32,833 nucleotides of DNA from Gammaproteobacteria bacterium (GCA_018820995.1 JAHJNE010000633.1:1-32833), one strand, 5' to 3'. Shown: positions 14,631-22,988, numbered from the stretch's first letter. Program-made: numbers and translations. The notes: generated from the letters alone by a model not told the origin.

Positions 14631-16364
14631 CTATGTCGTAGCACAAAGGCCACGCTGAAAACTAGCCAACTTGTCGCTGTAACTGTGCTGCGGTAACATC
14701 ACTTCAATCAGTCTTGACCTGCGGGTGTCAGCCAGTGCGTCCGCCAGCGCGCCGTCAAATTGTTGTTCATTCCAGATCTGACTAGCACCACAGCCCATGG
14801 ATCTGCCAAGTGCGGCATACTGCCAGCCGCCTAAAGCAGTGGCGTTTAATTCCGGAGCAAAGGCTTTAATCATCCCCCAACTTTGATTGTTCAACACGAT
14901 CACAATCGGGTTCAAACCATAACGCTGACAATGGCCAAGCTCTAAACCGGTCATCTGAAATGCGCCATCGCCGACTAGCACGATCGGCCTTAAACCAGAA
15001 CTCAGCTGGACACCCAAAGCGGCTGGCACGGCAAAGCCCATCGAGGCATAAAAAGCTGGAGCCAACAGCATAGAGGGTTCAGCCGATAAGGCGGCAAATA
15101 AACAATCGCCGATATCTACGACAAAAGGATATAACTGCGACTGTTGGCTTAACAGGTGATGCAATCGTCTGACTAAAGTATCTGAGCGCCAGCATGGGGA
15201 CTGCTGCGGTTTTGCAGCTCTCTCCGATTGAACAGTAGCAGTGGCGGACTCCAGCACCCTTGCATCCACAGATGGCAGCGCTGCATCGCTAGCGTCACCA
15301 AACGCCTGCTGCAGCAGCGTTAACACCTGGCAAGCGGGCAACTCCACCAGGGAACCATCCGGTAAAATGCTCTGCTGCTCGTTGACCCAAAGCACCGCTC
15401 TGCCCGCCAGCAAATGTGGATGCGCGGCAAAATTGCTGTCTGATCGGATCACCCCAGCGCAAATCAGCAAATCAGCCTGCAGCAACCAGGGCAAACCAGC
15501 ATCTTCTTTGCCGCCGCTATAAACGCCTTTGTACCAAACAGCGCTGATATCCAGCACACCACGGCCCAACAAGGTCGTCAGTGCCGGCATACCAGAATGC
15601 TGTGCTAATTCAGTGACTGCCAGATCAAAACCAAATCGTTTTGCTTTCACGCCCACCAGCAAACATGGCTGTTTGTACTGAGCACTCACCGTCTGACAAA
15701 AGCTTGTGAATAGCAGTTCGGCAGCATGCTTTTCAGCGTTTTTATTGCTCTGGCCGACCACTGTTGTGCTCACTACGTTATTTTCGATGGCGCCGGTATT
15801 TGCTTCGGAAGAATGTGTTCGGTGCTCAACCGCAACCATCGCCATATCCCGCGGCAGTTCGATCAATACCGGTCTGCTGGCTGATTTTGCCAGTGCCATG
15901 ATCTGCGCCAGGTCAGTCGCGGCTGTGGCTGGATTATCCAGCCGGCATTGTGCGCACGTCACTTCGGCTAGAATCCGCCGCTGCGCGTCCAAATCGCTGA
16001 TCTGATGGTGTAACAATAACCCAGAGTCCACTTCGGCCTGCGATGGGTAACCGGCAAAAACGAATAAAGGTACATACTCCATATAGGCTTGGGCAATGGC
16101 ATTGACGGCATTCAGCGCACCGGCACCATAAGTCAGCATCACCGCTGCCGGACTATTGCTCCAACGCGCTGCGGCATCGGCGGCAAATACCGCTGAAGGC
16201 TCATGACTGAGCTGAATAAGCCGCAAGCTACAAGCTGAAGCGCCCTGCAGCTCCAGTGCCTGTAACCAGGGCAGTACAAAATCGCCCGGCACAGTATACA
16301 ACTCCGTAATGCCATGACCCTGCAGCAGCCGGGCCAGCGTTTGGGACAACGTTTCTGTATGCAT
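14631..16364 (-). CDS. Thiamine-diphosphate-dependent 2-oxoacid decarboxylase (IpdC/PDC-like)
   Basis: The 577-residue protein has the three-domain fold of the pyruvate/indolepyruvate decarboxylase group. The N-terminal PYR domain has LSHEPSAVFAADAAAR with the catalytic glutamate, YGAGALNAVNAIA, and the HH pair in LLLHHQIS. The C-terminal domain has the cofactor motif GDGAFQMTGLELG through to LNNQSWGM. The HH pair favours a non-oxidative decarboxylase over acetolactate synthase. The substrate cannot be told; phenylpyruvate, indolepyruvate and branched 2-oxoacids are possible. ATG 16364 is eight bases after AGGAT; a GTG seven codons upstream has no ribosome site. It has its own 200-bp upstream gap after moeA and no clear link to the molybdenum genes. 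Confidence 0.85.
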   Translation of the reverse strand: MHTETLSQTLARLLQGHGITELYTVPGDFVLPWLQALELQGASACSLRLIQLSHEPSAVFAADAAARWSNSPAAVMLTYGAGALNAVNAIAQAYMEYVPLFVFAGYPSQAEVDSGLLLHHQISDLDAQRRILAEVTCAQCRLDNPATAATDLAQIMALAKSASRPVLIELPRDMAMVAVEHRTHSSEANTGAIENNVVSTTVVGQSNKNAEKHAAELLFTSFCQTVSAQYKQPCLLVGVKAKRFGFDLAVTELAQHSGMPALTTLLGRGVLDISAVWYKGVYSGGKEDAGLPWLLQADLLICAGVIRSDSNFAAHPHLLAGRAVLWVNEQQSILPDGSLVELPACQVLTLLQQAFGDASDAALPSVDARVLESATATVQSERAAKPQQSPCWRSDTLVRRLHHLLSQQSQLYPFVVDIGDCLFAALSAEPSMLLAPAFYASMGFAVPAALGVQLSSGLRPIVLVGDGAFQMTGLELGHCQRYGLNPIVIVLNNQSWGMIKAFAPELNATALGGWQYAALGRSMGCGASQIWNEQQFDGALADALADTRRSRLIEVMLPQHSYSDKLASFQRGLCATT

Positions 16365-16509
16365 CAAAATATCCTGTGGGATCACCCAACTTGGCTAAAA
16401 CTAGCGCTATTTAAGGCGTAAATGCAGCAGCAAAGGTTGCGCTACATCAACAAAACCGGCGGCTTTGCCAAGGCAGAATAGGTAGTCTTGATGAGGTATT
16501 ATTGAAGCA

Positions 16510-16533
16510 ACTCAGGGCCGTAAGGCCCTGAGT
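16510..16533 (-). terminator. Hairpin downstream of moeA
   Basis: ACTCAGGGCC (16510-16519) pairs perfectly with GGCCCTGAGT (16524-16533) around a four-base loop, 33 bp after the moeA stop. On the minus strand the tail is TGCTTCAATAAT, only weakly U-rich, so termination may be partial. Apart from it, the 201-bp moeA-decarboxylase gap shows no feature I can name. Confidence 0.6.
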
Positions 16534-16565
16534 GCAAATGAGTGTAATGCTGTGAATAAATTCAA

Positions 16566-17876
16566 CTACAACCACCAATGGCTTTTCGGTTGAACCCAGA
16601 TTTCTTCTCCGGCCTGCACATCCGAGCGCGGTTGTTCCAACCAGGTTAAGGCGTCCGCCATCAGCAACGAAGTTAACATGCCCGAGCTATCGGTCCCGAC
16701 CGGCTCCGCCTGAATGCCATCGGCCGTCACCTGCAAACTAACCCTTTGCATATCGAGCCGCCCAGGCTTTTTGCGCAATGGCTGTGTGGCAGTGGCTACC
16801 CACAACTTCGGGCTTTTCAGCGGTTGGCCACTGAGTAACTGCAAAGCGGGGATCAACAACTGTTCACAAGTCACAGCGGCGGAGACCGGATTGCCTGGCA
16901 GACCAAAAATCCACACAGGTGGAGTTTGTTCAGTAGGTTTGCATTGCAACCAACCAAAGGCAAAGGGTTTACCGGGCTTGATCGCCACTTGCCAGAAATC
17001 CATTTGCCCCATTTCGGCAAGCACCTGCCGGGTATAGTCAGCATCACCGACCGATACGCCACCACTACTGACAATCACATCAACTTCGGTTGCGGCCTGC
17101 GTAAACAAGGCGCGAAGAGCCACCGGATCGTCTGCCACCCAGCCTAAATCAATTACCTCGCAGCCAAACCTTTTCAGCACGCCAAGCAACATGATCCGGT
17201 TACTGTCAAAGAGATCGCCCTCCATTAAAATAGAGCCGGGCTGCTTTAACTCGTCGCCACTGGATAACACCCCCACCCTTACCTTTTGGTACACCTTAAT
17301 CTTTGCAATACCAAGCGTCGCTAATAAACCAAGCTGCAACGGGCCAAGGACGGTACCTTTGGCCAGCACAAGTTGCCCAAGCTCCAGCTCACTGCCGCAC
17401 AGGCGGATATGCTGCCCGGCCACCGGACGCCTGGTTAGCGCTAAATGGCTGCGTTGGTCATTCAGCCAGCGGGTATCTTCCTGCATCACCACCGTATCCA
17501 AATCGGCGGGCACCACAGCGCCGGTGGTGATCCGCAGACAAGCCCCAGGCGGAACTTCTCCCTGATAAGGATGACCAGCCAGACTTTGGCCAATCACAGG
17601 CCACTGTTGATTTGGATCAGCAATGACATCGGCAAAACGCAACGCATACCCATCCATTGCTGCATTGGTGGCCGTCGGCACCGGTAGCGGCGAGTACACA
17701 TCTTCGGCCAGAGTTCGGTCTAAAGCGCCATCTATTGCCACTGCTGTTGAACACAGTTGTAGCTGTTGACTGATAGTAGTCACCAGCCGCGCCAGCGCAT
17801 CGACCAGCGGCAGCATAGGTTTGACTGCTTTTGTTTGCGGGTTCATCTGTTGTAAATTGCTGCTTTGCGATTCCAT
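16566..17876 (-). CDS. moeA: Molybdopterin molybdenumtransferase MoeA
   Basis: This 436-residue enzyme inserts molybdenum into adenylylated molybdopterin. Conserved blocks include TNAAMDGYALR, GVLSSGDEL, SGGVSVGDADYT, IKPGKPFAFG and FGLPGNPVSA, in the usual order and at normal length. ATG 17876 follows a GGGGA site. It starts 9 bp after narL ends, on the same strand, so narL and moeA are probably one transcript. It complements the moa-mob-mod operon across the modC repeats; no moeB was found here. Confidence 0.95.
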   Translation of the reverse strand: MESQSSNLQQMNPQTKAVKPMLPLVDALARLVTTISQQLQLCSTAVAIDGALDRTLAEDVYSPLPVPTATNAAMDGYALRFADVIADPNQQWPVIGQSLAGHPYQGEVPPGACLRITTGAVVPADLDTVVMQEDTRWLNDQRSHLALTRRPVAGQHIRLCGSELELGQLVLAKGTVLGPLQLGLLATLGIAKIKVYQKVRVGVLSSGDELKQPGSILMEGDLFDSNRIMLLGVLKRFGCEVIDLGWVADDPVALRALFTQAATEVDVIVSSGGVSVGDADYTRQVLAEMGQMDFWQVAIKPGKPFAFGWLQCKPTEQTPPVWIFGLPGNPVSAAVTCEQLLIPALQLLSGQPLKSPKLWVATATQPLRKKPGRLDMQRVSLQVTADGIQAEPVGTDSSGMLTSLLMADALTWLEQPRSDVQAGEEIWVQPKSHWWL

Positions 17877-17885
17877 GCGTCCCCA

Positions 17886-18563
17886 CTACTTCTTACTTTG
17901 AAAATTAACCATCCAGACCGCAGCTTCGACACGTGAACGCAGATGCAGTTTTTTCAGCAAATGCTTCACATGCACCTTCACAGTACCATCTGAGATACTA
18001 AGCTCACGGGCAATCAGTTTATTGCTGCGCCCTTTGGCAATCAGCTCAAGGATTTCCTGTTCACGATGGGTCAGCTGGCTTAAATCCGTGGCTGGTTTTT
18101 CTACCGGTCGCCGAATGGCTTCGGCTAAAGCAGCATTAACCGCTTCACTCAGGACCATTTTGCCTTGCACCGCTTTTTTGATTTGTTCCAACAACTCGTC
18201 AGGGTCCGAGTCTTTTAACAGATAACCATCCGCGCCCAAACTAATGGCTTTAATCACATCTTCATTCGAATCGGATACCGTAAGCATGACAATCCTCGAA
18301 GTGACGCCATCATCACGCAGCTGTTTCAGGGTCTGATGACCATCCATGCCCTGCATATTTAAATCCAGAATAATTAAATCCGGATCCAGTTCATTGGCCA
18401 GCGCGATAGCTTCTGCCCCCGAACTAGCCTCAGCCACCACCTGTAATGAGTCTTCAAACGCTAATAGTTGACGCAATCCTTTGCGTAACAACGGATGGTC
18501 ATCAACCAGCATCACGCTGTAACTATCAGTTTCTTCGGCGAGTTGTTTTTGCTGTTCTGACAT
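17886..18563 (-). CDS. narL: NarL/NarP-type nitrate response regulator
   Basis: This 225-residue response regulator has a receiver domain with acidic pair D21-D22, phosphorylation site D67 (ILDLNMQGMDG), T95 and K117. A LuxR/FixJ-type helix-turn-helix follows at about residues 160-205 (LTHREQEILELIAKG...GTVKVHVKHLLKKL). The KVHVKHLLKKL recognition helix is that of NarL and NarP, which read TACYYMT heptamers. Such a site is present before the divergent narK. No NarX or NarQ sensor is in the window. An FNR-like box lies 63 bp upstream. Confidence 0.9.
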   Translation of the reverse strand: MSEQQKQLAEETDSYSVMLVDDHPLLRKGLRQLLAFEDSLQVVAEASSGAEAIALANELDPDLIILDLNMQGMDGHQTLKQLRDDGVTSRIVMLTVSDSNEDVIKAISLGADGYLLKDSDPDELLEQIKKAVQGKMVLSEAVNAALAEAIRRPVEKPATDLSQLTHREQEILELIAKGRSNKLIARELSISDGTVKVHVKHLLKKLHLRSRVEAAVWMVNFQSKK

Positions 18564-18625
18564 GCTTGTGTTCCTGTGAGCAACTAGTCTGCTGCCTATT
18601 AAGAAATATTCCGTTTGCGTTGATG

Positions 18626-18639
18626 TTGATTTATATCAT
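18626..18639. promoter_or_regulatory. FNR-like box between narL and narK
   Basis: TTGATTTATATCAT matches the FNR consensus TTGAT-N4-ATCAA except for the last base. It lies 63 bp from narL and 236 bp from narK, so it could control either or both. E. coli narK is FNR-activated. The rest of the 311-bp gap holds the NarL site and A/T-rich sequence. Confidence 0.5.
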
Positions 18640-18752
18640 GCCCGCTGCATACACCAAAATTATGCTTCAAGACACGCCCCATAAAAACCGCCTTTCGCAC
18701 CAAGGTACATTATTGTTTTTATTAACTTTTATTTAGATGCAACAACAGAAAA

Positions 18753-18768
18753 TACCTCATTGTAGGTA
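18753..18768. promoter_or_regulatory. NarL/NarP 7-2-7 site upstream of narK
   Basis: TACCTCA (18753-18759), a TT spacer and GTAGGTA (18762-18768) form two inverted heptamers at the exact 7-2-7 spacing recognised by NarL and NarP. Each half matches TACYYMT at six of seven positions. It lies 107 bp upstream of narK and in the same intergenic region as the narL promoter. Confidence 0.7.
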
Positions 18769-18874
18769 TCACCAACAAGCTGTTTTGGAAAGCGTTGTAA
18801 CTCTTCAGATCGATTGAGAGCCTTGCAATGCCCATGCATAGTGGCAGGGATACGAAAAACTATGAGGAATTTTT

Positions 18875-20491
18875 ATGGCCGATCTAAAAAGATGGCAACC
18901 AGAAAACGAACAATTCTGGGCGGAAACGGGTAAAGCCATCGCTACCCGCAATCTTTGGATCTCGATACCAAGCCTGTTATGCGGCTTTGCGGTCTGGATG
19001 TTATGGAGCATTCTGACAGTCCAGATGCTAAATCTTGGCTTTCCTTACAGCGCCAGCGATTTATTCTCATTAACTGCGATCGCCGGGCTAACCGGGGCGA
19101 CCTTGCGCATTCCGGCCAGTTTTTTTGTCCGGTTATGTGGCGGGCGCTACACCGTCTTTTTAACGACTTCACTGTTGATGCTGCCGGCAATTGGCACCGG
19201 TCTGGCACTACAAGATAAAAATACGCCGTTTTGGGTGTTTCAGCTGATGGCGCTGTTGTCGGGTATTGGTGGGGGGAACTTCGCCGCCTCGATGTCAAAT
19301 ATCAGTTTCTTTTATCCAAAAAAACAACAAGGTCTGGCGCTTGGGTTAAATGCAGGCCTTGGTAATTTTGGCGTGACCAGTATGCAAATTCTGGTGCCGC
19401 TATTTATGACCTTTGGCGCTTTTACCTTGGTGGGGGGTGGCGACTCAATGACACTGCAAAAAGCCAGTGGCACCTTGATTGGTGCCATTCCGGCCGGCAG
19501 TGAAACCTGGGTACAAAATGGCGGTTTTGTCTGGTTATTGTTGTTGGTACCTTTAGCCGTCGCGACTTGGTTTGGTATGAATAATATCAATACCGATGAA
19601 GTCACCCCAAAATTGCCATCGGCACCCGTGTCATTTGCCATTCAGTTGTCGATGCTGGCCATTGGTTTTTTGACTGCGATAGCCGGCCTGTGGCTGATGT
19701 TACCTGAGTCAGCCAATGGCTCCGGCTTTGGCGTCCCCAAAGAACTGGTGCTGATTGCTGTGTTATTCGCCACGGTATTTTTATTAAAACTACTGCCCGG
19801 CGCCATTCGCACTAGCCTTGAGCGTCAATATCAAATATTCGGTAATAAACACACCTGGGTGATGAGCATATTGTACGTGATGACGTTTGGCTCTTTTATT
19901 GGATTCTCTGCTGCCTTCCCACTGTCGATCCAGGTGATATTTGGTTATAGCCATCAATTGGTAGACGGGGTGATGACACACACTACGGTGAATCCAAATG
20001 CACCAAGTGCGCTGACCTACGCCTGGATTGCACCCTTTATTGGTGCCTTGATCCGGCCGGTTGGTGGTTGGTTGGCCGATAAACTTGGCGGTGCTTTTGT
20101 CACTCAGTTATGCTCGCTGGTGATGGTGGCCTGTGCCTTAGGAGCGGGTTACTACATGCAACAGGCTTATCAATCAGCAACGCCTGAGCAGTATTTTATG
20201 CCGTTCTTTTTGATTTTCCTCGGCCTGTTTGCAGCTAGCGGTATTGGGAATGGTTCCACTTTCCGAACAATTGCGGTGGTTTTTCCAAAAGAACAAGCAG
20301 GCCCGGTACTGGGCTGGACATCAGCCGTCGCGGCTTACGGCGCATTTTATATTCCACAGGTGTTTGGCGAGCAAATCAAAGCGGCCACCCCGGAATATGC
20401 GATGGTCGGGTTTGCGCTGTTCTATGCCTTATGTTTGGTCATCAACTGGTTCTTTTACTTGCGCAAAAATGGTGAGTACTACAACCCATAA
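18875..20491 (+). CDS. narK: NarK-family nitrate/nitrite transporter
   Basis: This 538-residue major-facilitator protein has about 12 membrane helices and moves nitrate inward or exchanges it for nitrite. Both substrate arginines seem present: R78 in TLRIPASFF and R394 in LIRPVGGW. Two glycine-rich nitrate-signature motifs are visible, GIGGGNFAASMSNISFFYP near residue 130 and GIGNGSTFRTIAVVF near 456. It is some 75 residues longer than E. coli NarK (463), mostly in loops around residues 185-215 and 360-380. GAGGAATTTTT precedes ATG 18875. It is transcribed divergently from narL and is probably NarL/FNR controlled. With Nrt also present, the strain has both ATP-driven and exchange-type nitrate entry. 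Confidence 0.93.
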   Translation: MADLKRWQPENEQFWAETGKAIATRNLWISIPSLLCGFAVWMLWSILTVQMLNLGFPYSASDLFSLTAIAGLTGATLRIPASFFVRLCGGRYTVFLTTSLLMLPAIGTGLALQDKNTPFWVFQLMALLSGIGGGNFAASMSNISFFYPKKQQGLALGLNAGLGNFGVTSMQILVPLFMTFGAFTLVGGGDSMTLQKASGTLIGAIPAGSETWVQNGGFVWLLLLVPLAVATWFGMNNINTDEVTPKLPSAPVSFAIQLSMLAIGFLTAIAGLWLMLPESANGSGFGVPKELVLIAVLFATVFLLKLLPGAIRTSLERQYQIFGNKHTWVMSILYVMTFGSFIGFSAAFPLSIQVIFGYSHQLVDGVMTHTTVNPNAPSALTYAWIAPFIGALIRPVGGWLADKLGGAFVTQLCSLVMVACALGAGYYMQQAYQSATPEQYFMPFFLIFLGLFAASGIGNGSTFRTIAVVFPKEQAGPVLGWTSAVAAYGAFYIPQVFGEQIKAATPEYAMVGFALFYALCLVINWFFYLRKNGEYYNP

Positions 20492-20505
20492 TGAAAAGGA
20501 TATTG

Positions 20506-20539
20506 AAGCCGACTGGGCTTGTGGTTTCAGTTGGCTTTT
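20506..20539 (+). terminator. narK terminator
   Basis: AAGCCGACT (20506-20514) pairs with AGTTGGCTT (20529-20537) with one G-U pair, followed by TTTT. It stands 15 bp after the narK stop and overlaps the end of the convergent XRE gene. Confidence 0.6.
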
Positions 20540-20775
20540 GAATCCTTAGTTTTATCTGAAGTATAAAGCATCAACTCTGCCAAATCACACTCGAAATAAT
20601 CACACAAAATTTCAATCGTTGCCGTTGTAGTCGAGTGGCGGTACTTCGGGTTTGCCATTTTGGCTAATGAGGTGCGGTTTACCCCTGTCTCGTCCGACAC
20701 ATTTTGCATAGTGATCTTGCGACCTTCCCGGGCAGCTTTTGCTTCTATGAGCTCTTTGATACGAAAAATAATCAT
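20527..20775 (-). CDS. XRE/Cro-type repressor of the integration module
   Basis: This 82-residue protein is a single Cro/CI-type helix-turn-helix: RIKELIEAKAAREGRKITMQNVSDETGVNRTSLAKMAN, then a C-terminal helix (TIEILCDYFECDLAELM) typical of small XRE repressors (HTH_26 group). It is transcribed away from the excisionase and integrase genes, and two identical-arm palindromes lie in the gap between, so it most likely represses both directions. The ATG is at 20775 with AGGA just upstream. Exact targets are inferred from position. Confidence 0.85.
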   Translation of the reverse strand: MIIFRIKELIEAKAAREGRKITMQNVSDETGVNRTSLAKMANPKYRHSTTTATIEILCDYFECDLAELMLYTSDKTKDSKAN

Positions 20776-20787
20776 AAAATCCTATAA

Positions 20788-20838
20788 TGTTCTTTGACAG
20801 AACACCTCCCCTCATCTATTTTGTTCTTTGAAAGAACA
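20788..20838. promoter_or_regulatory. Twin palindromic operators with embedded int promoter
   Basis: TGTTCTTTGACAGAACA (20788-20804) and TGTTCTTTGAAAGAACA (20822-20838) share perfect TGTTCT/AGAACA arms with a five-base centre and are 34 bp apart centre to centre. A consensus -35, TTGACA (20794-20799), lies inside the first, and TATTTT (20817-20822), 17 bp later, can serve as -10 beside the second. Repressor bound here would block the rightward xis-int promoter and probably its own gene. Confidence 0.8.
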
Positions 20839-20857
20839 TTTTTGATAAGGGGTGTTT

Positions 20858-21094
20858 ATGTCACATACGTTGTTAGACGCCAGACAACTTTCCAAACGCA
20901 TTCATTACAGTTCAGTGTATATCAATCGCGTCTTGAAAGATTCAGTTTTTCACGAAGGCATACATTACATCCGTCCTTTTAGTGGACGAAAGATCTTGTA
21001 TATCTGGGAAGCAGTCGAAACCGAGCTGTACAAAGCAGGTGTCCGTGGTTGTTACGCCATCCCGATGTCGCGCGGAGGTGTTTCTTATGGCTAG
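20858..21094 (+). CDS. Excisionase-like small DNA-binding protein
   Basis: The 78-residue protein opens with LLDARQLSKRIHYSSVYINRVLKDSVF, a winged helix-turn-helix pattern. It then has HEGIHYIRPFSGRKILYIWEAVE, seen in excisionase-like proteins encoded just before DUF3596-type integrases. The start is ATG 20858, six bases after AAGGGG; a GTG two codons upstream overlaps that site. It overlaps the integrase gene by 8 bp, and both should be repressed by the XRE protein. The role (directing excision) is inferred from family and position. Confidence 0.75.
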   Translation: MSHTLLDARQLSKRIHYSSVYINRVLKDSVFHEGIHYIRPFSGRKILYIWEAVETELYKAGVRGCYAIPMSRGGVSYG

Positions 21095-22283
21095 TATCCG
21101 CAGCCGCAATGGCAAACTCTTCCTAGATTTTTATTATTCTGGTGTGCGCTGCCGCGAACAAACTGAACTGGATGATTCAGTGCTTAACCGGCGAAAACTC
21201 GAGAGGCTGCTGAACACTATCACACAAGACATCAACCTCGGGATCTTCATATATCGCGATGTGTTTCCGCACTCAGCAAAAATGGCTCAATTTACCGATG
21301 CGGACCAACAAGCGCTGATTAAAAAGCAGCAAAATGCGCATCTGGTCAGCAATCATCAACATAAGTTACGTTCGACCGATTTTGCTGCCATGGCGCTGGA
21401 TTGGTACGAAACCAACCTCTGTCGCTGGCAGCCGGGCTATCAATACAACATCCGGCTTATCATAAACAGTTATTTGCTACCGGTCTTTGGTTCACAGCAG
21501 CTACATGAGATCACACGCGCGTCTATCCTGCAATTTCGCGCCGATCTAGCGGCATTAAAACCAGAAAAATCGGCAGACTTTATCAACCACGTCATGGGCA
21601 CTTTACGAATGATCCTGGCTGAAGGCGCTGCTCGTTACAACTTGCCGCTGGTCTTTACCAATATTAAGACGCTGCGCATTGGACAGACGGAGGTGAACCC
21701 GTTCACGTTACAACAAATGCATAACCTCATCGAGGCAGTGCGAGTAGACTTTAAAAACTACTACATCGTACGATTTTTAACCGGCCTGCGGACAGGGGAG
21801 ATCGACGGTTTGCAGTGGAAATATGTCGATTTTGATCGTCGACAGATTTTAGTGCGTGAAGCAATTACCAACGGCAAGTTGGGACCATTAAAAACGCCGA
21901 GTAGTCGACGGGAAATTGACATGAGTACTCCTGTCTATGAGGCATTGCTTGAGCAATATGAAATGACCGGCAAAACTTGTCCTTTTGTGTTCTGCAACAC
22001 TGCCAACACCCCGCTTGATCACCGTAATGTACGTGATCGCATCTGGGCGCCATTACTCAAGCAACTGAAGATACCATACAGGCGACCATACGAAACAAGG
22101 CACACGACAGCAACACTGTGGCTCGCAGCTGGCGAAAACCCGGAGTGGATAGCACGACAGTTGGGGCACGCGAATACACAGATGTTATTTAGGGTTTATA
22201 GCCGCTTTGTGCCGAATCTGACACGCCAGGATGGCGCATCATTTGAGCAGCTGTTAAAGTCTCACCGTGATAAAAAGGGCTGA
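21087..22283 (+). CDS. int: Tyrosine recombinase (phage/island integrase)
   Basis: This 398-residue site-specific recombinase has an N-terminal arm-binding domain (SIRSRNGKLFLDFYYSGVRCREQTEL, DUF3596 type). A core-binding domain follows around residues 100-190, then the catalytic domain. Catalytic residues visible are R235 (TGLRTGE), R338 (YETRH, with Y335 in place of the usual histidine of HxxR), H361 (QLGHAN) and nucleophile Y371 (FRVYSRF). The start is ATG 21087 with CGGAGGTG in front; longer in-frame extensions lie in the excisionase gene. The motif set is intact, so it is probably active. It would act at the tRNA-Val-like site at 22940-22988. Confidence 0.93.
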   Translation: MASIRSRNGKLFLDFYYSGVRCREQTELDDSVLNRRKLERLLNTITQDINLGIFIYRDVFPHSAKMAQFTDADQQALIKKQQNAHLVSNHQHKLRSTDFAAMALDWYETNLCRWQPGYQYNIRLIINSYLLPVFGSQQLHEITRASILQFRADLAALKPEKSADFINHVMGTLRMILAEGAARYNLPLVFTNIKTLRIGQTEVNPFTLQQMHNLIEAVRVDFKNYYIVRFLTGLRTGEIDGLQWKYVDFDRRQILVREAITNGKLGPLKTPSSRREIDMSTPVYEALLEQYEMTGKTCPFVFCNTANTPLDHRNVRDRIWAPLLKQLKIPYRRPYETRHTTATLWLAAGENPEWIARQLGHANTQMLFRVYSRFVPNLTRQDGASFEQLLKSHRDKKG

Positions 22284-22328
22284 CCAGGCCCTGCCATCGA
22301 CTACACAAAAATCAAAATCGGGAACGAT

Positions 22329-22359
22329 CGCAGTTAAGCCCAGTTAACTGCGTTTTTTT
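22329..22359 (+). terminator. Integrase terminator
   Basis: CGCAGTTAA (22329-22337) pairs perfectly with TTAACTGCG (22344-22352), followed by seven T residues, 46 bp after the int stop. Confidence 0.9.
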
Positions 22360-22939
22360 GGCCAATTGAAGCTCCCTCTCTGATTAGCGATGTTTTAAAC
22401 AATTGTTTGAATTTTGTTTTTCAGGATTTCATCAGCTACTTTCCAGGTTATCCACCATCAACCCTGACATAGTGAAACTGCCCGCGATTACTGCCAACAA
22501 AGTCACTCTCGCTAAATACGCAAAAACCCAGTAAATTCGGGCAAATCTTGCCAAATTCCGGAACGAATAAGTTTGCTGCCGAAAATGCCTGTTTGGGGTA
22601 GAAAATCTATCTTAGCAGCATTTGGACCAATCACTTTGTTTGCAGGGAGCGTGCATCAGATGTCTGCTGATACCCTGACACAGGCATGTTTTTTTGCCTG
22701 AGTCCTTATCGAAACCAGCCAGAGTAAAACCCCTGCAGGCCAATAAAATCAAGCCGGTGGGGGTCAAAACCAGAATGCGCCCGCCGGTGCCCAAAAACAT
22801 GCTTTGATACTGGCAAAAGCGGTTTAGAACGCAGTGCTTCATCCTTTAGCTCACGAACACAATTTCTTCAGGCTTTTGATTTTCTTTGTTTAAATTTGAT
22901 ATAATGCTGATGTGAACTGGCATTCACCAATGCACGCCG
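22360..22939. other. Gene-free stretch between integrase and tRNA-like site
   Basis: No convincing gene is seen in these 580 bp. A 76-codon minus-strand frame at 22612-22842 has no ribosome site and an unprotein-like composition. Where attP sequences and integrase arm sites would be expected, there are repeated AAATTC/GGGCAAAT-like words near 22525-22560 that might be arm sites. TTGATT (22876-22881) and TATAAT (22900-22905), 18 bp apart, look like a promoter just before the tRNA-like segment, possibly a relic of a tRNA promoter. Confidence 0.4.
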
Positions 22940-22988
22940 CACCTTGACATGGTGGGGGTCGGTGGTTCGAGTCCACTAGGACGCACCA
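22940..22988 (+). other. 3' 49-nt fragment of tRNA-Val(GAC), attachment-site half
   Basis: CACCTTGACATGGTGG with anticodon GAC, then the variable loop, the T-arm GGTGG-TTCGAGT-CCACT, the acceptor strand AGGACGC, A and an encoded CCA reproduce the 3' two-thirds of gammaproteobacterial tRNA-Val(GAC). The 5' part is missing: the bases upstream cannot pair with AGGACGC, and no D-arm is present. A 3' tRNA fragment starting at the anticodon stem, close to an integrase, is the usual product of tyrosine-recombinase integration into a tRNA gene. No second copy is in the window, so the intact gene should be outside it. Confidence 0.75.

Noticed and set aside
22612-22842. 76-codon minus-strand open frame between integrase and tRNA fragment
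   Set aside because: No ribosome site, unusual Cys-rich composition, no recognisable motif, and no operon partner.
22912-22988. Complete tRNA-Val gene
   Set aside because: Bases 22912-22939 cannot pair with the 3' acceptor strand and form no D-arm; only the 3' part is tRNA.
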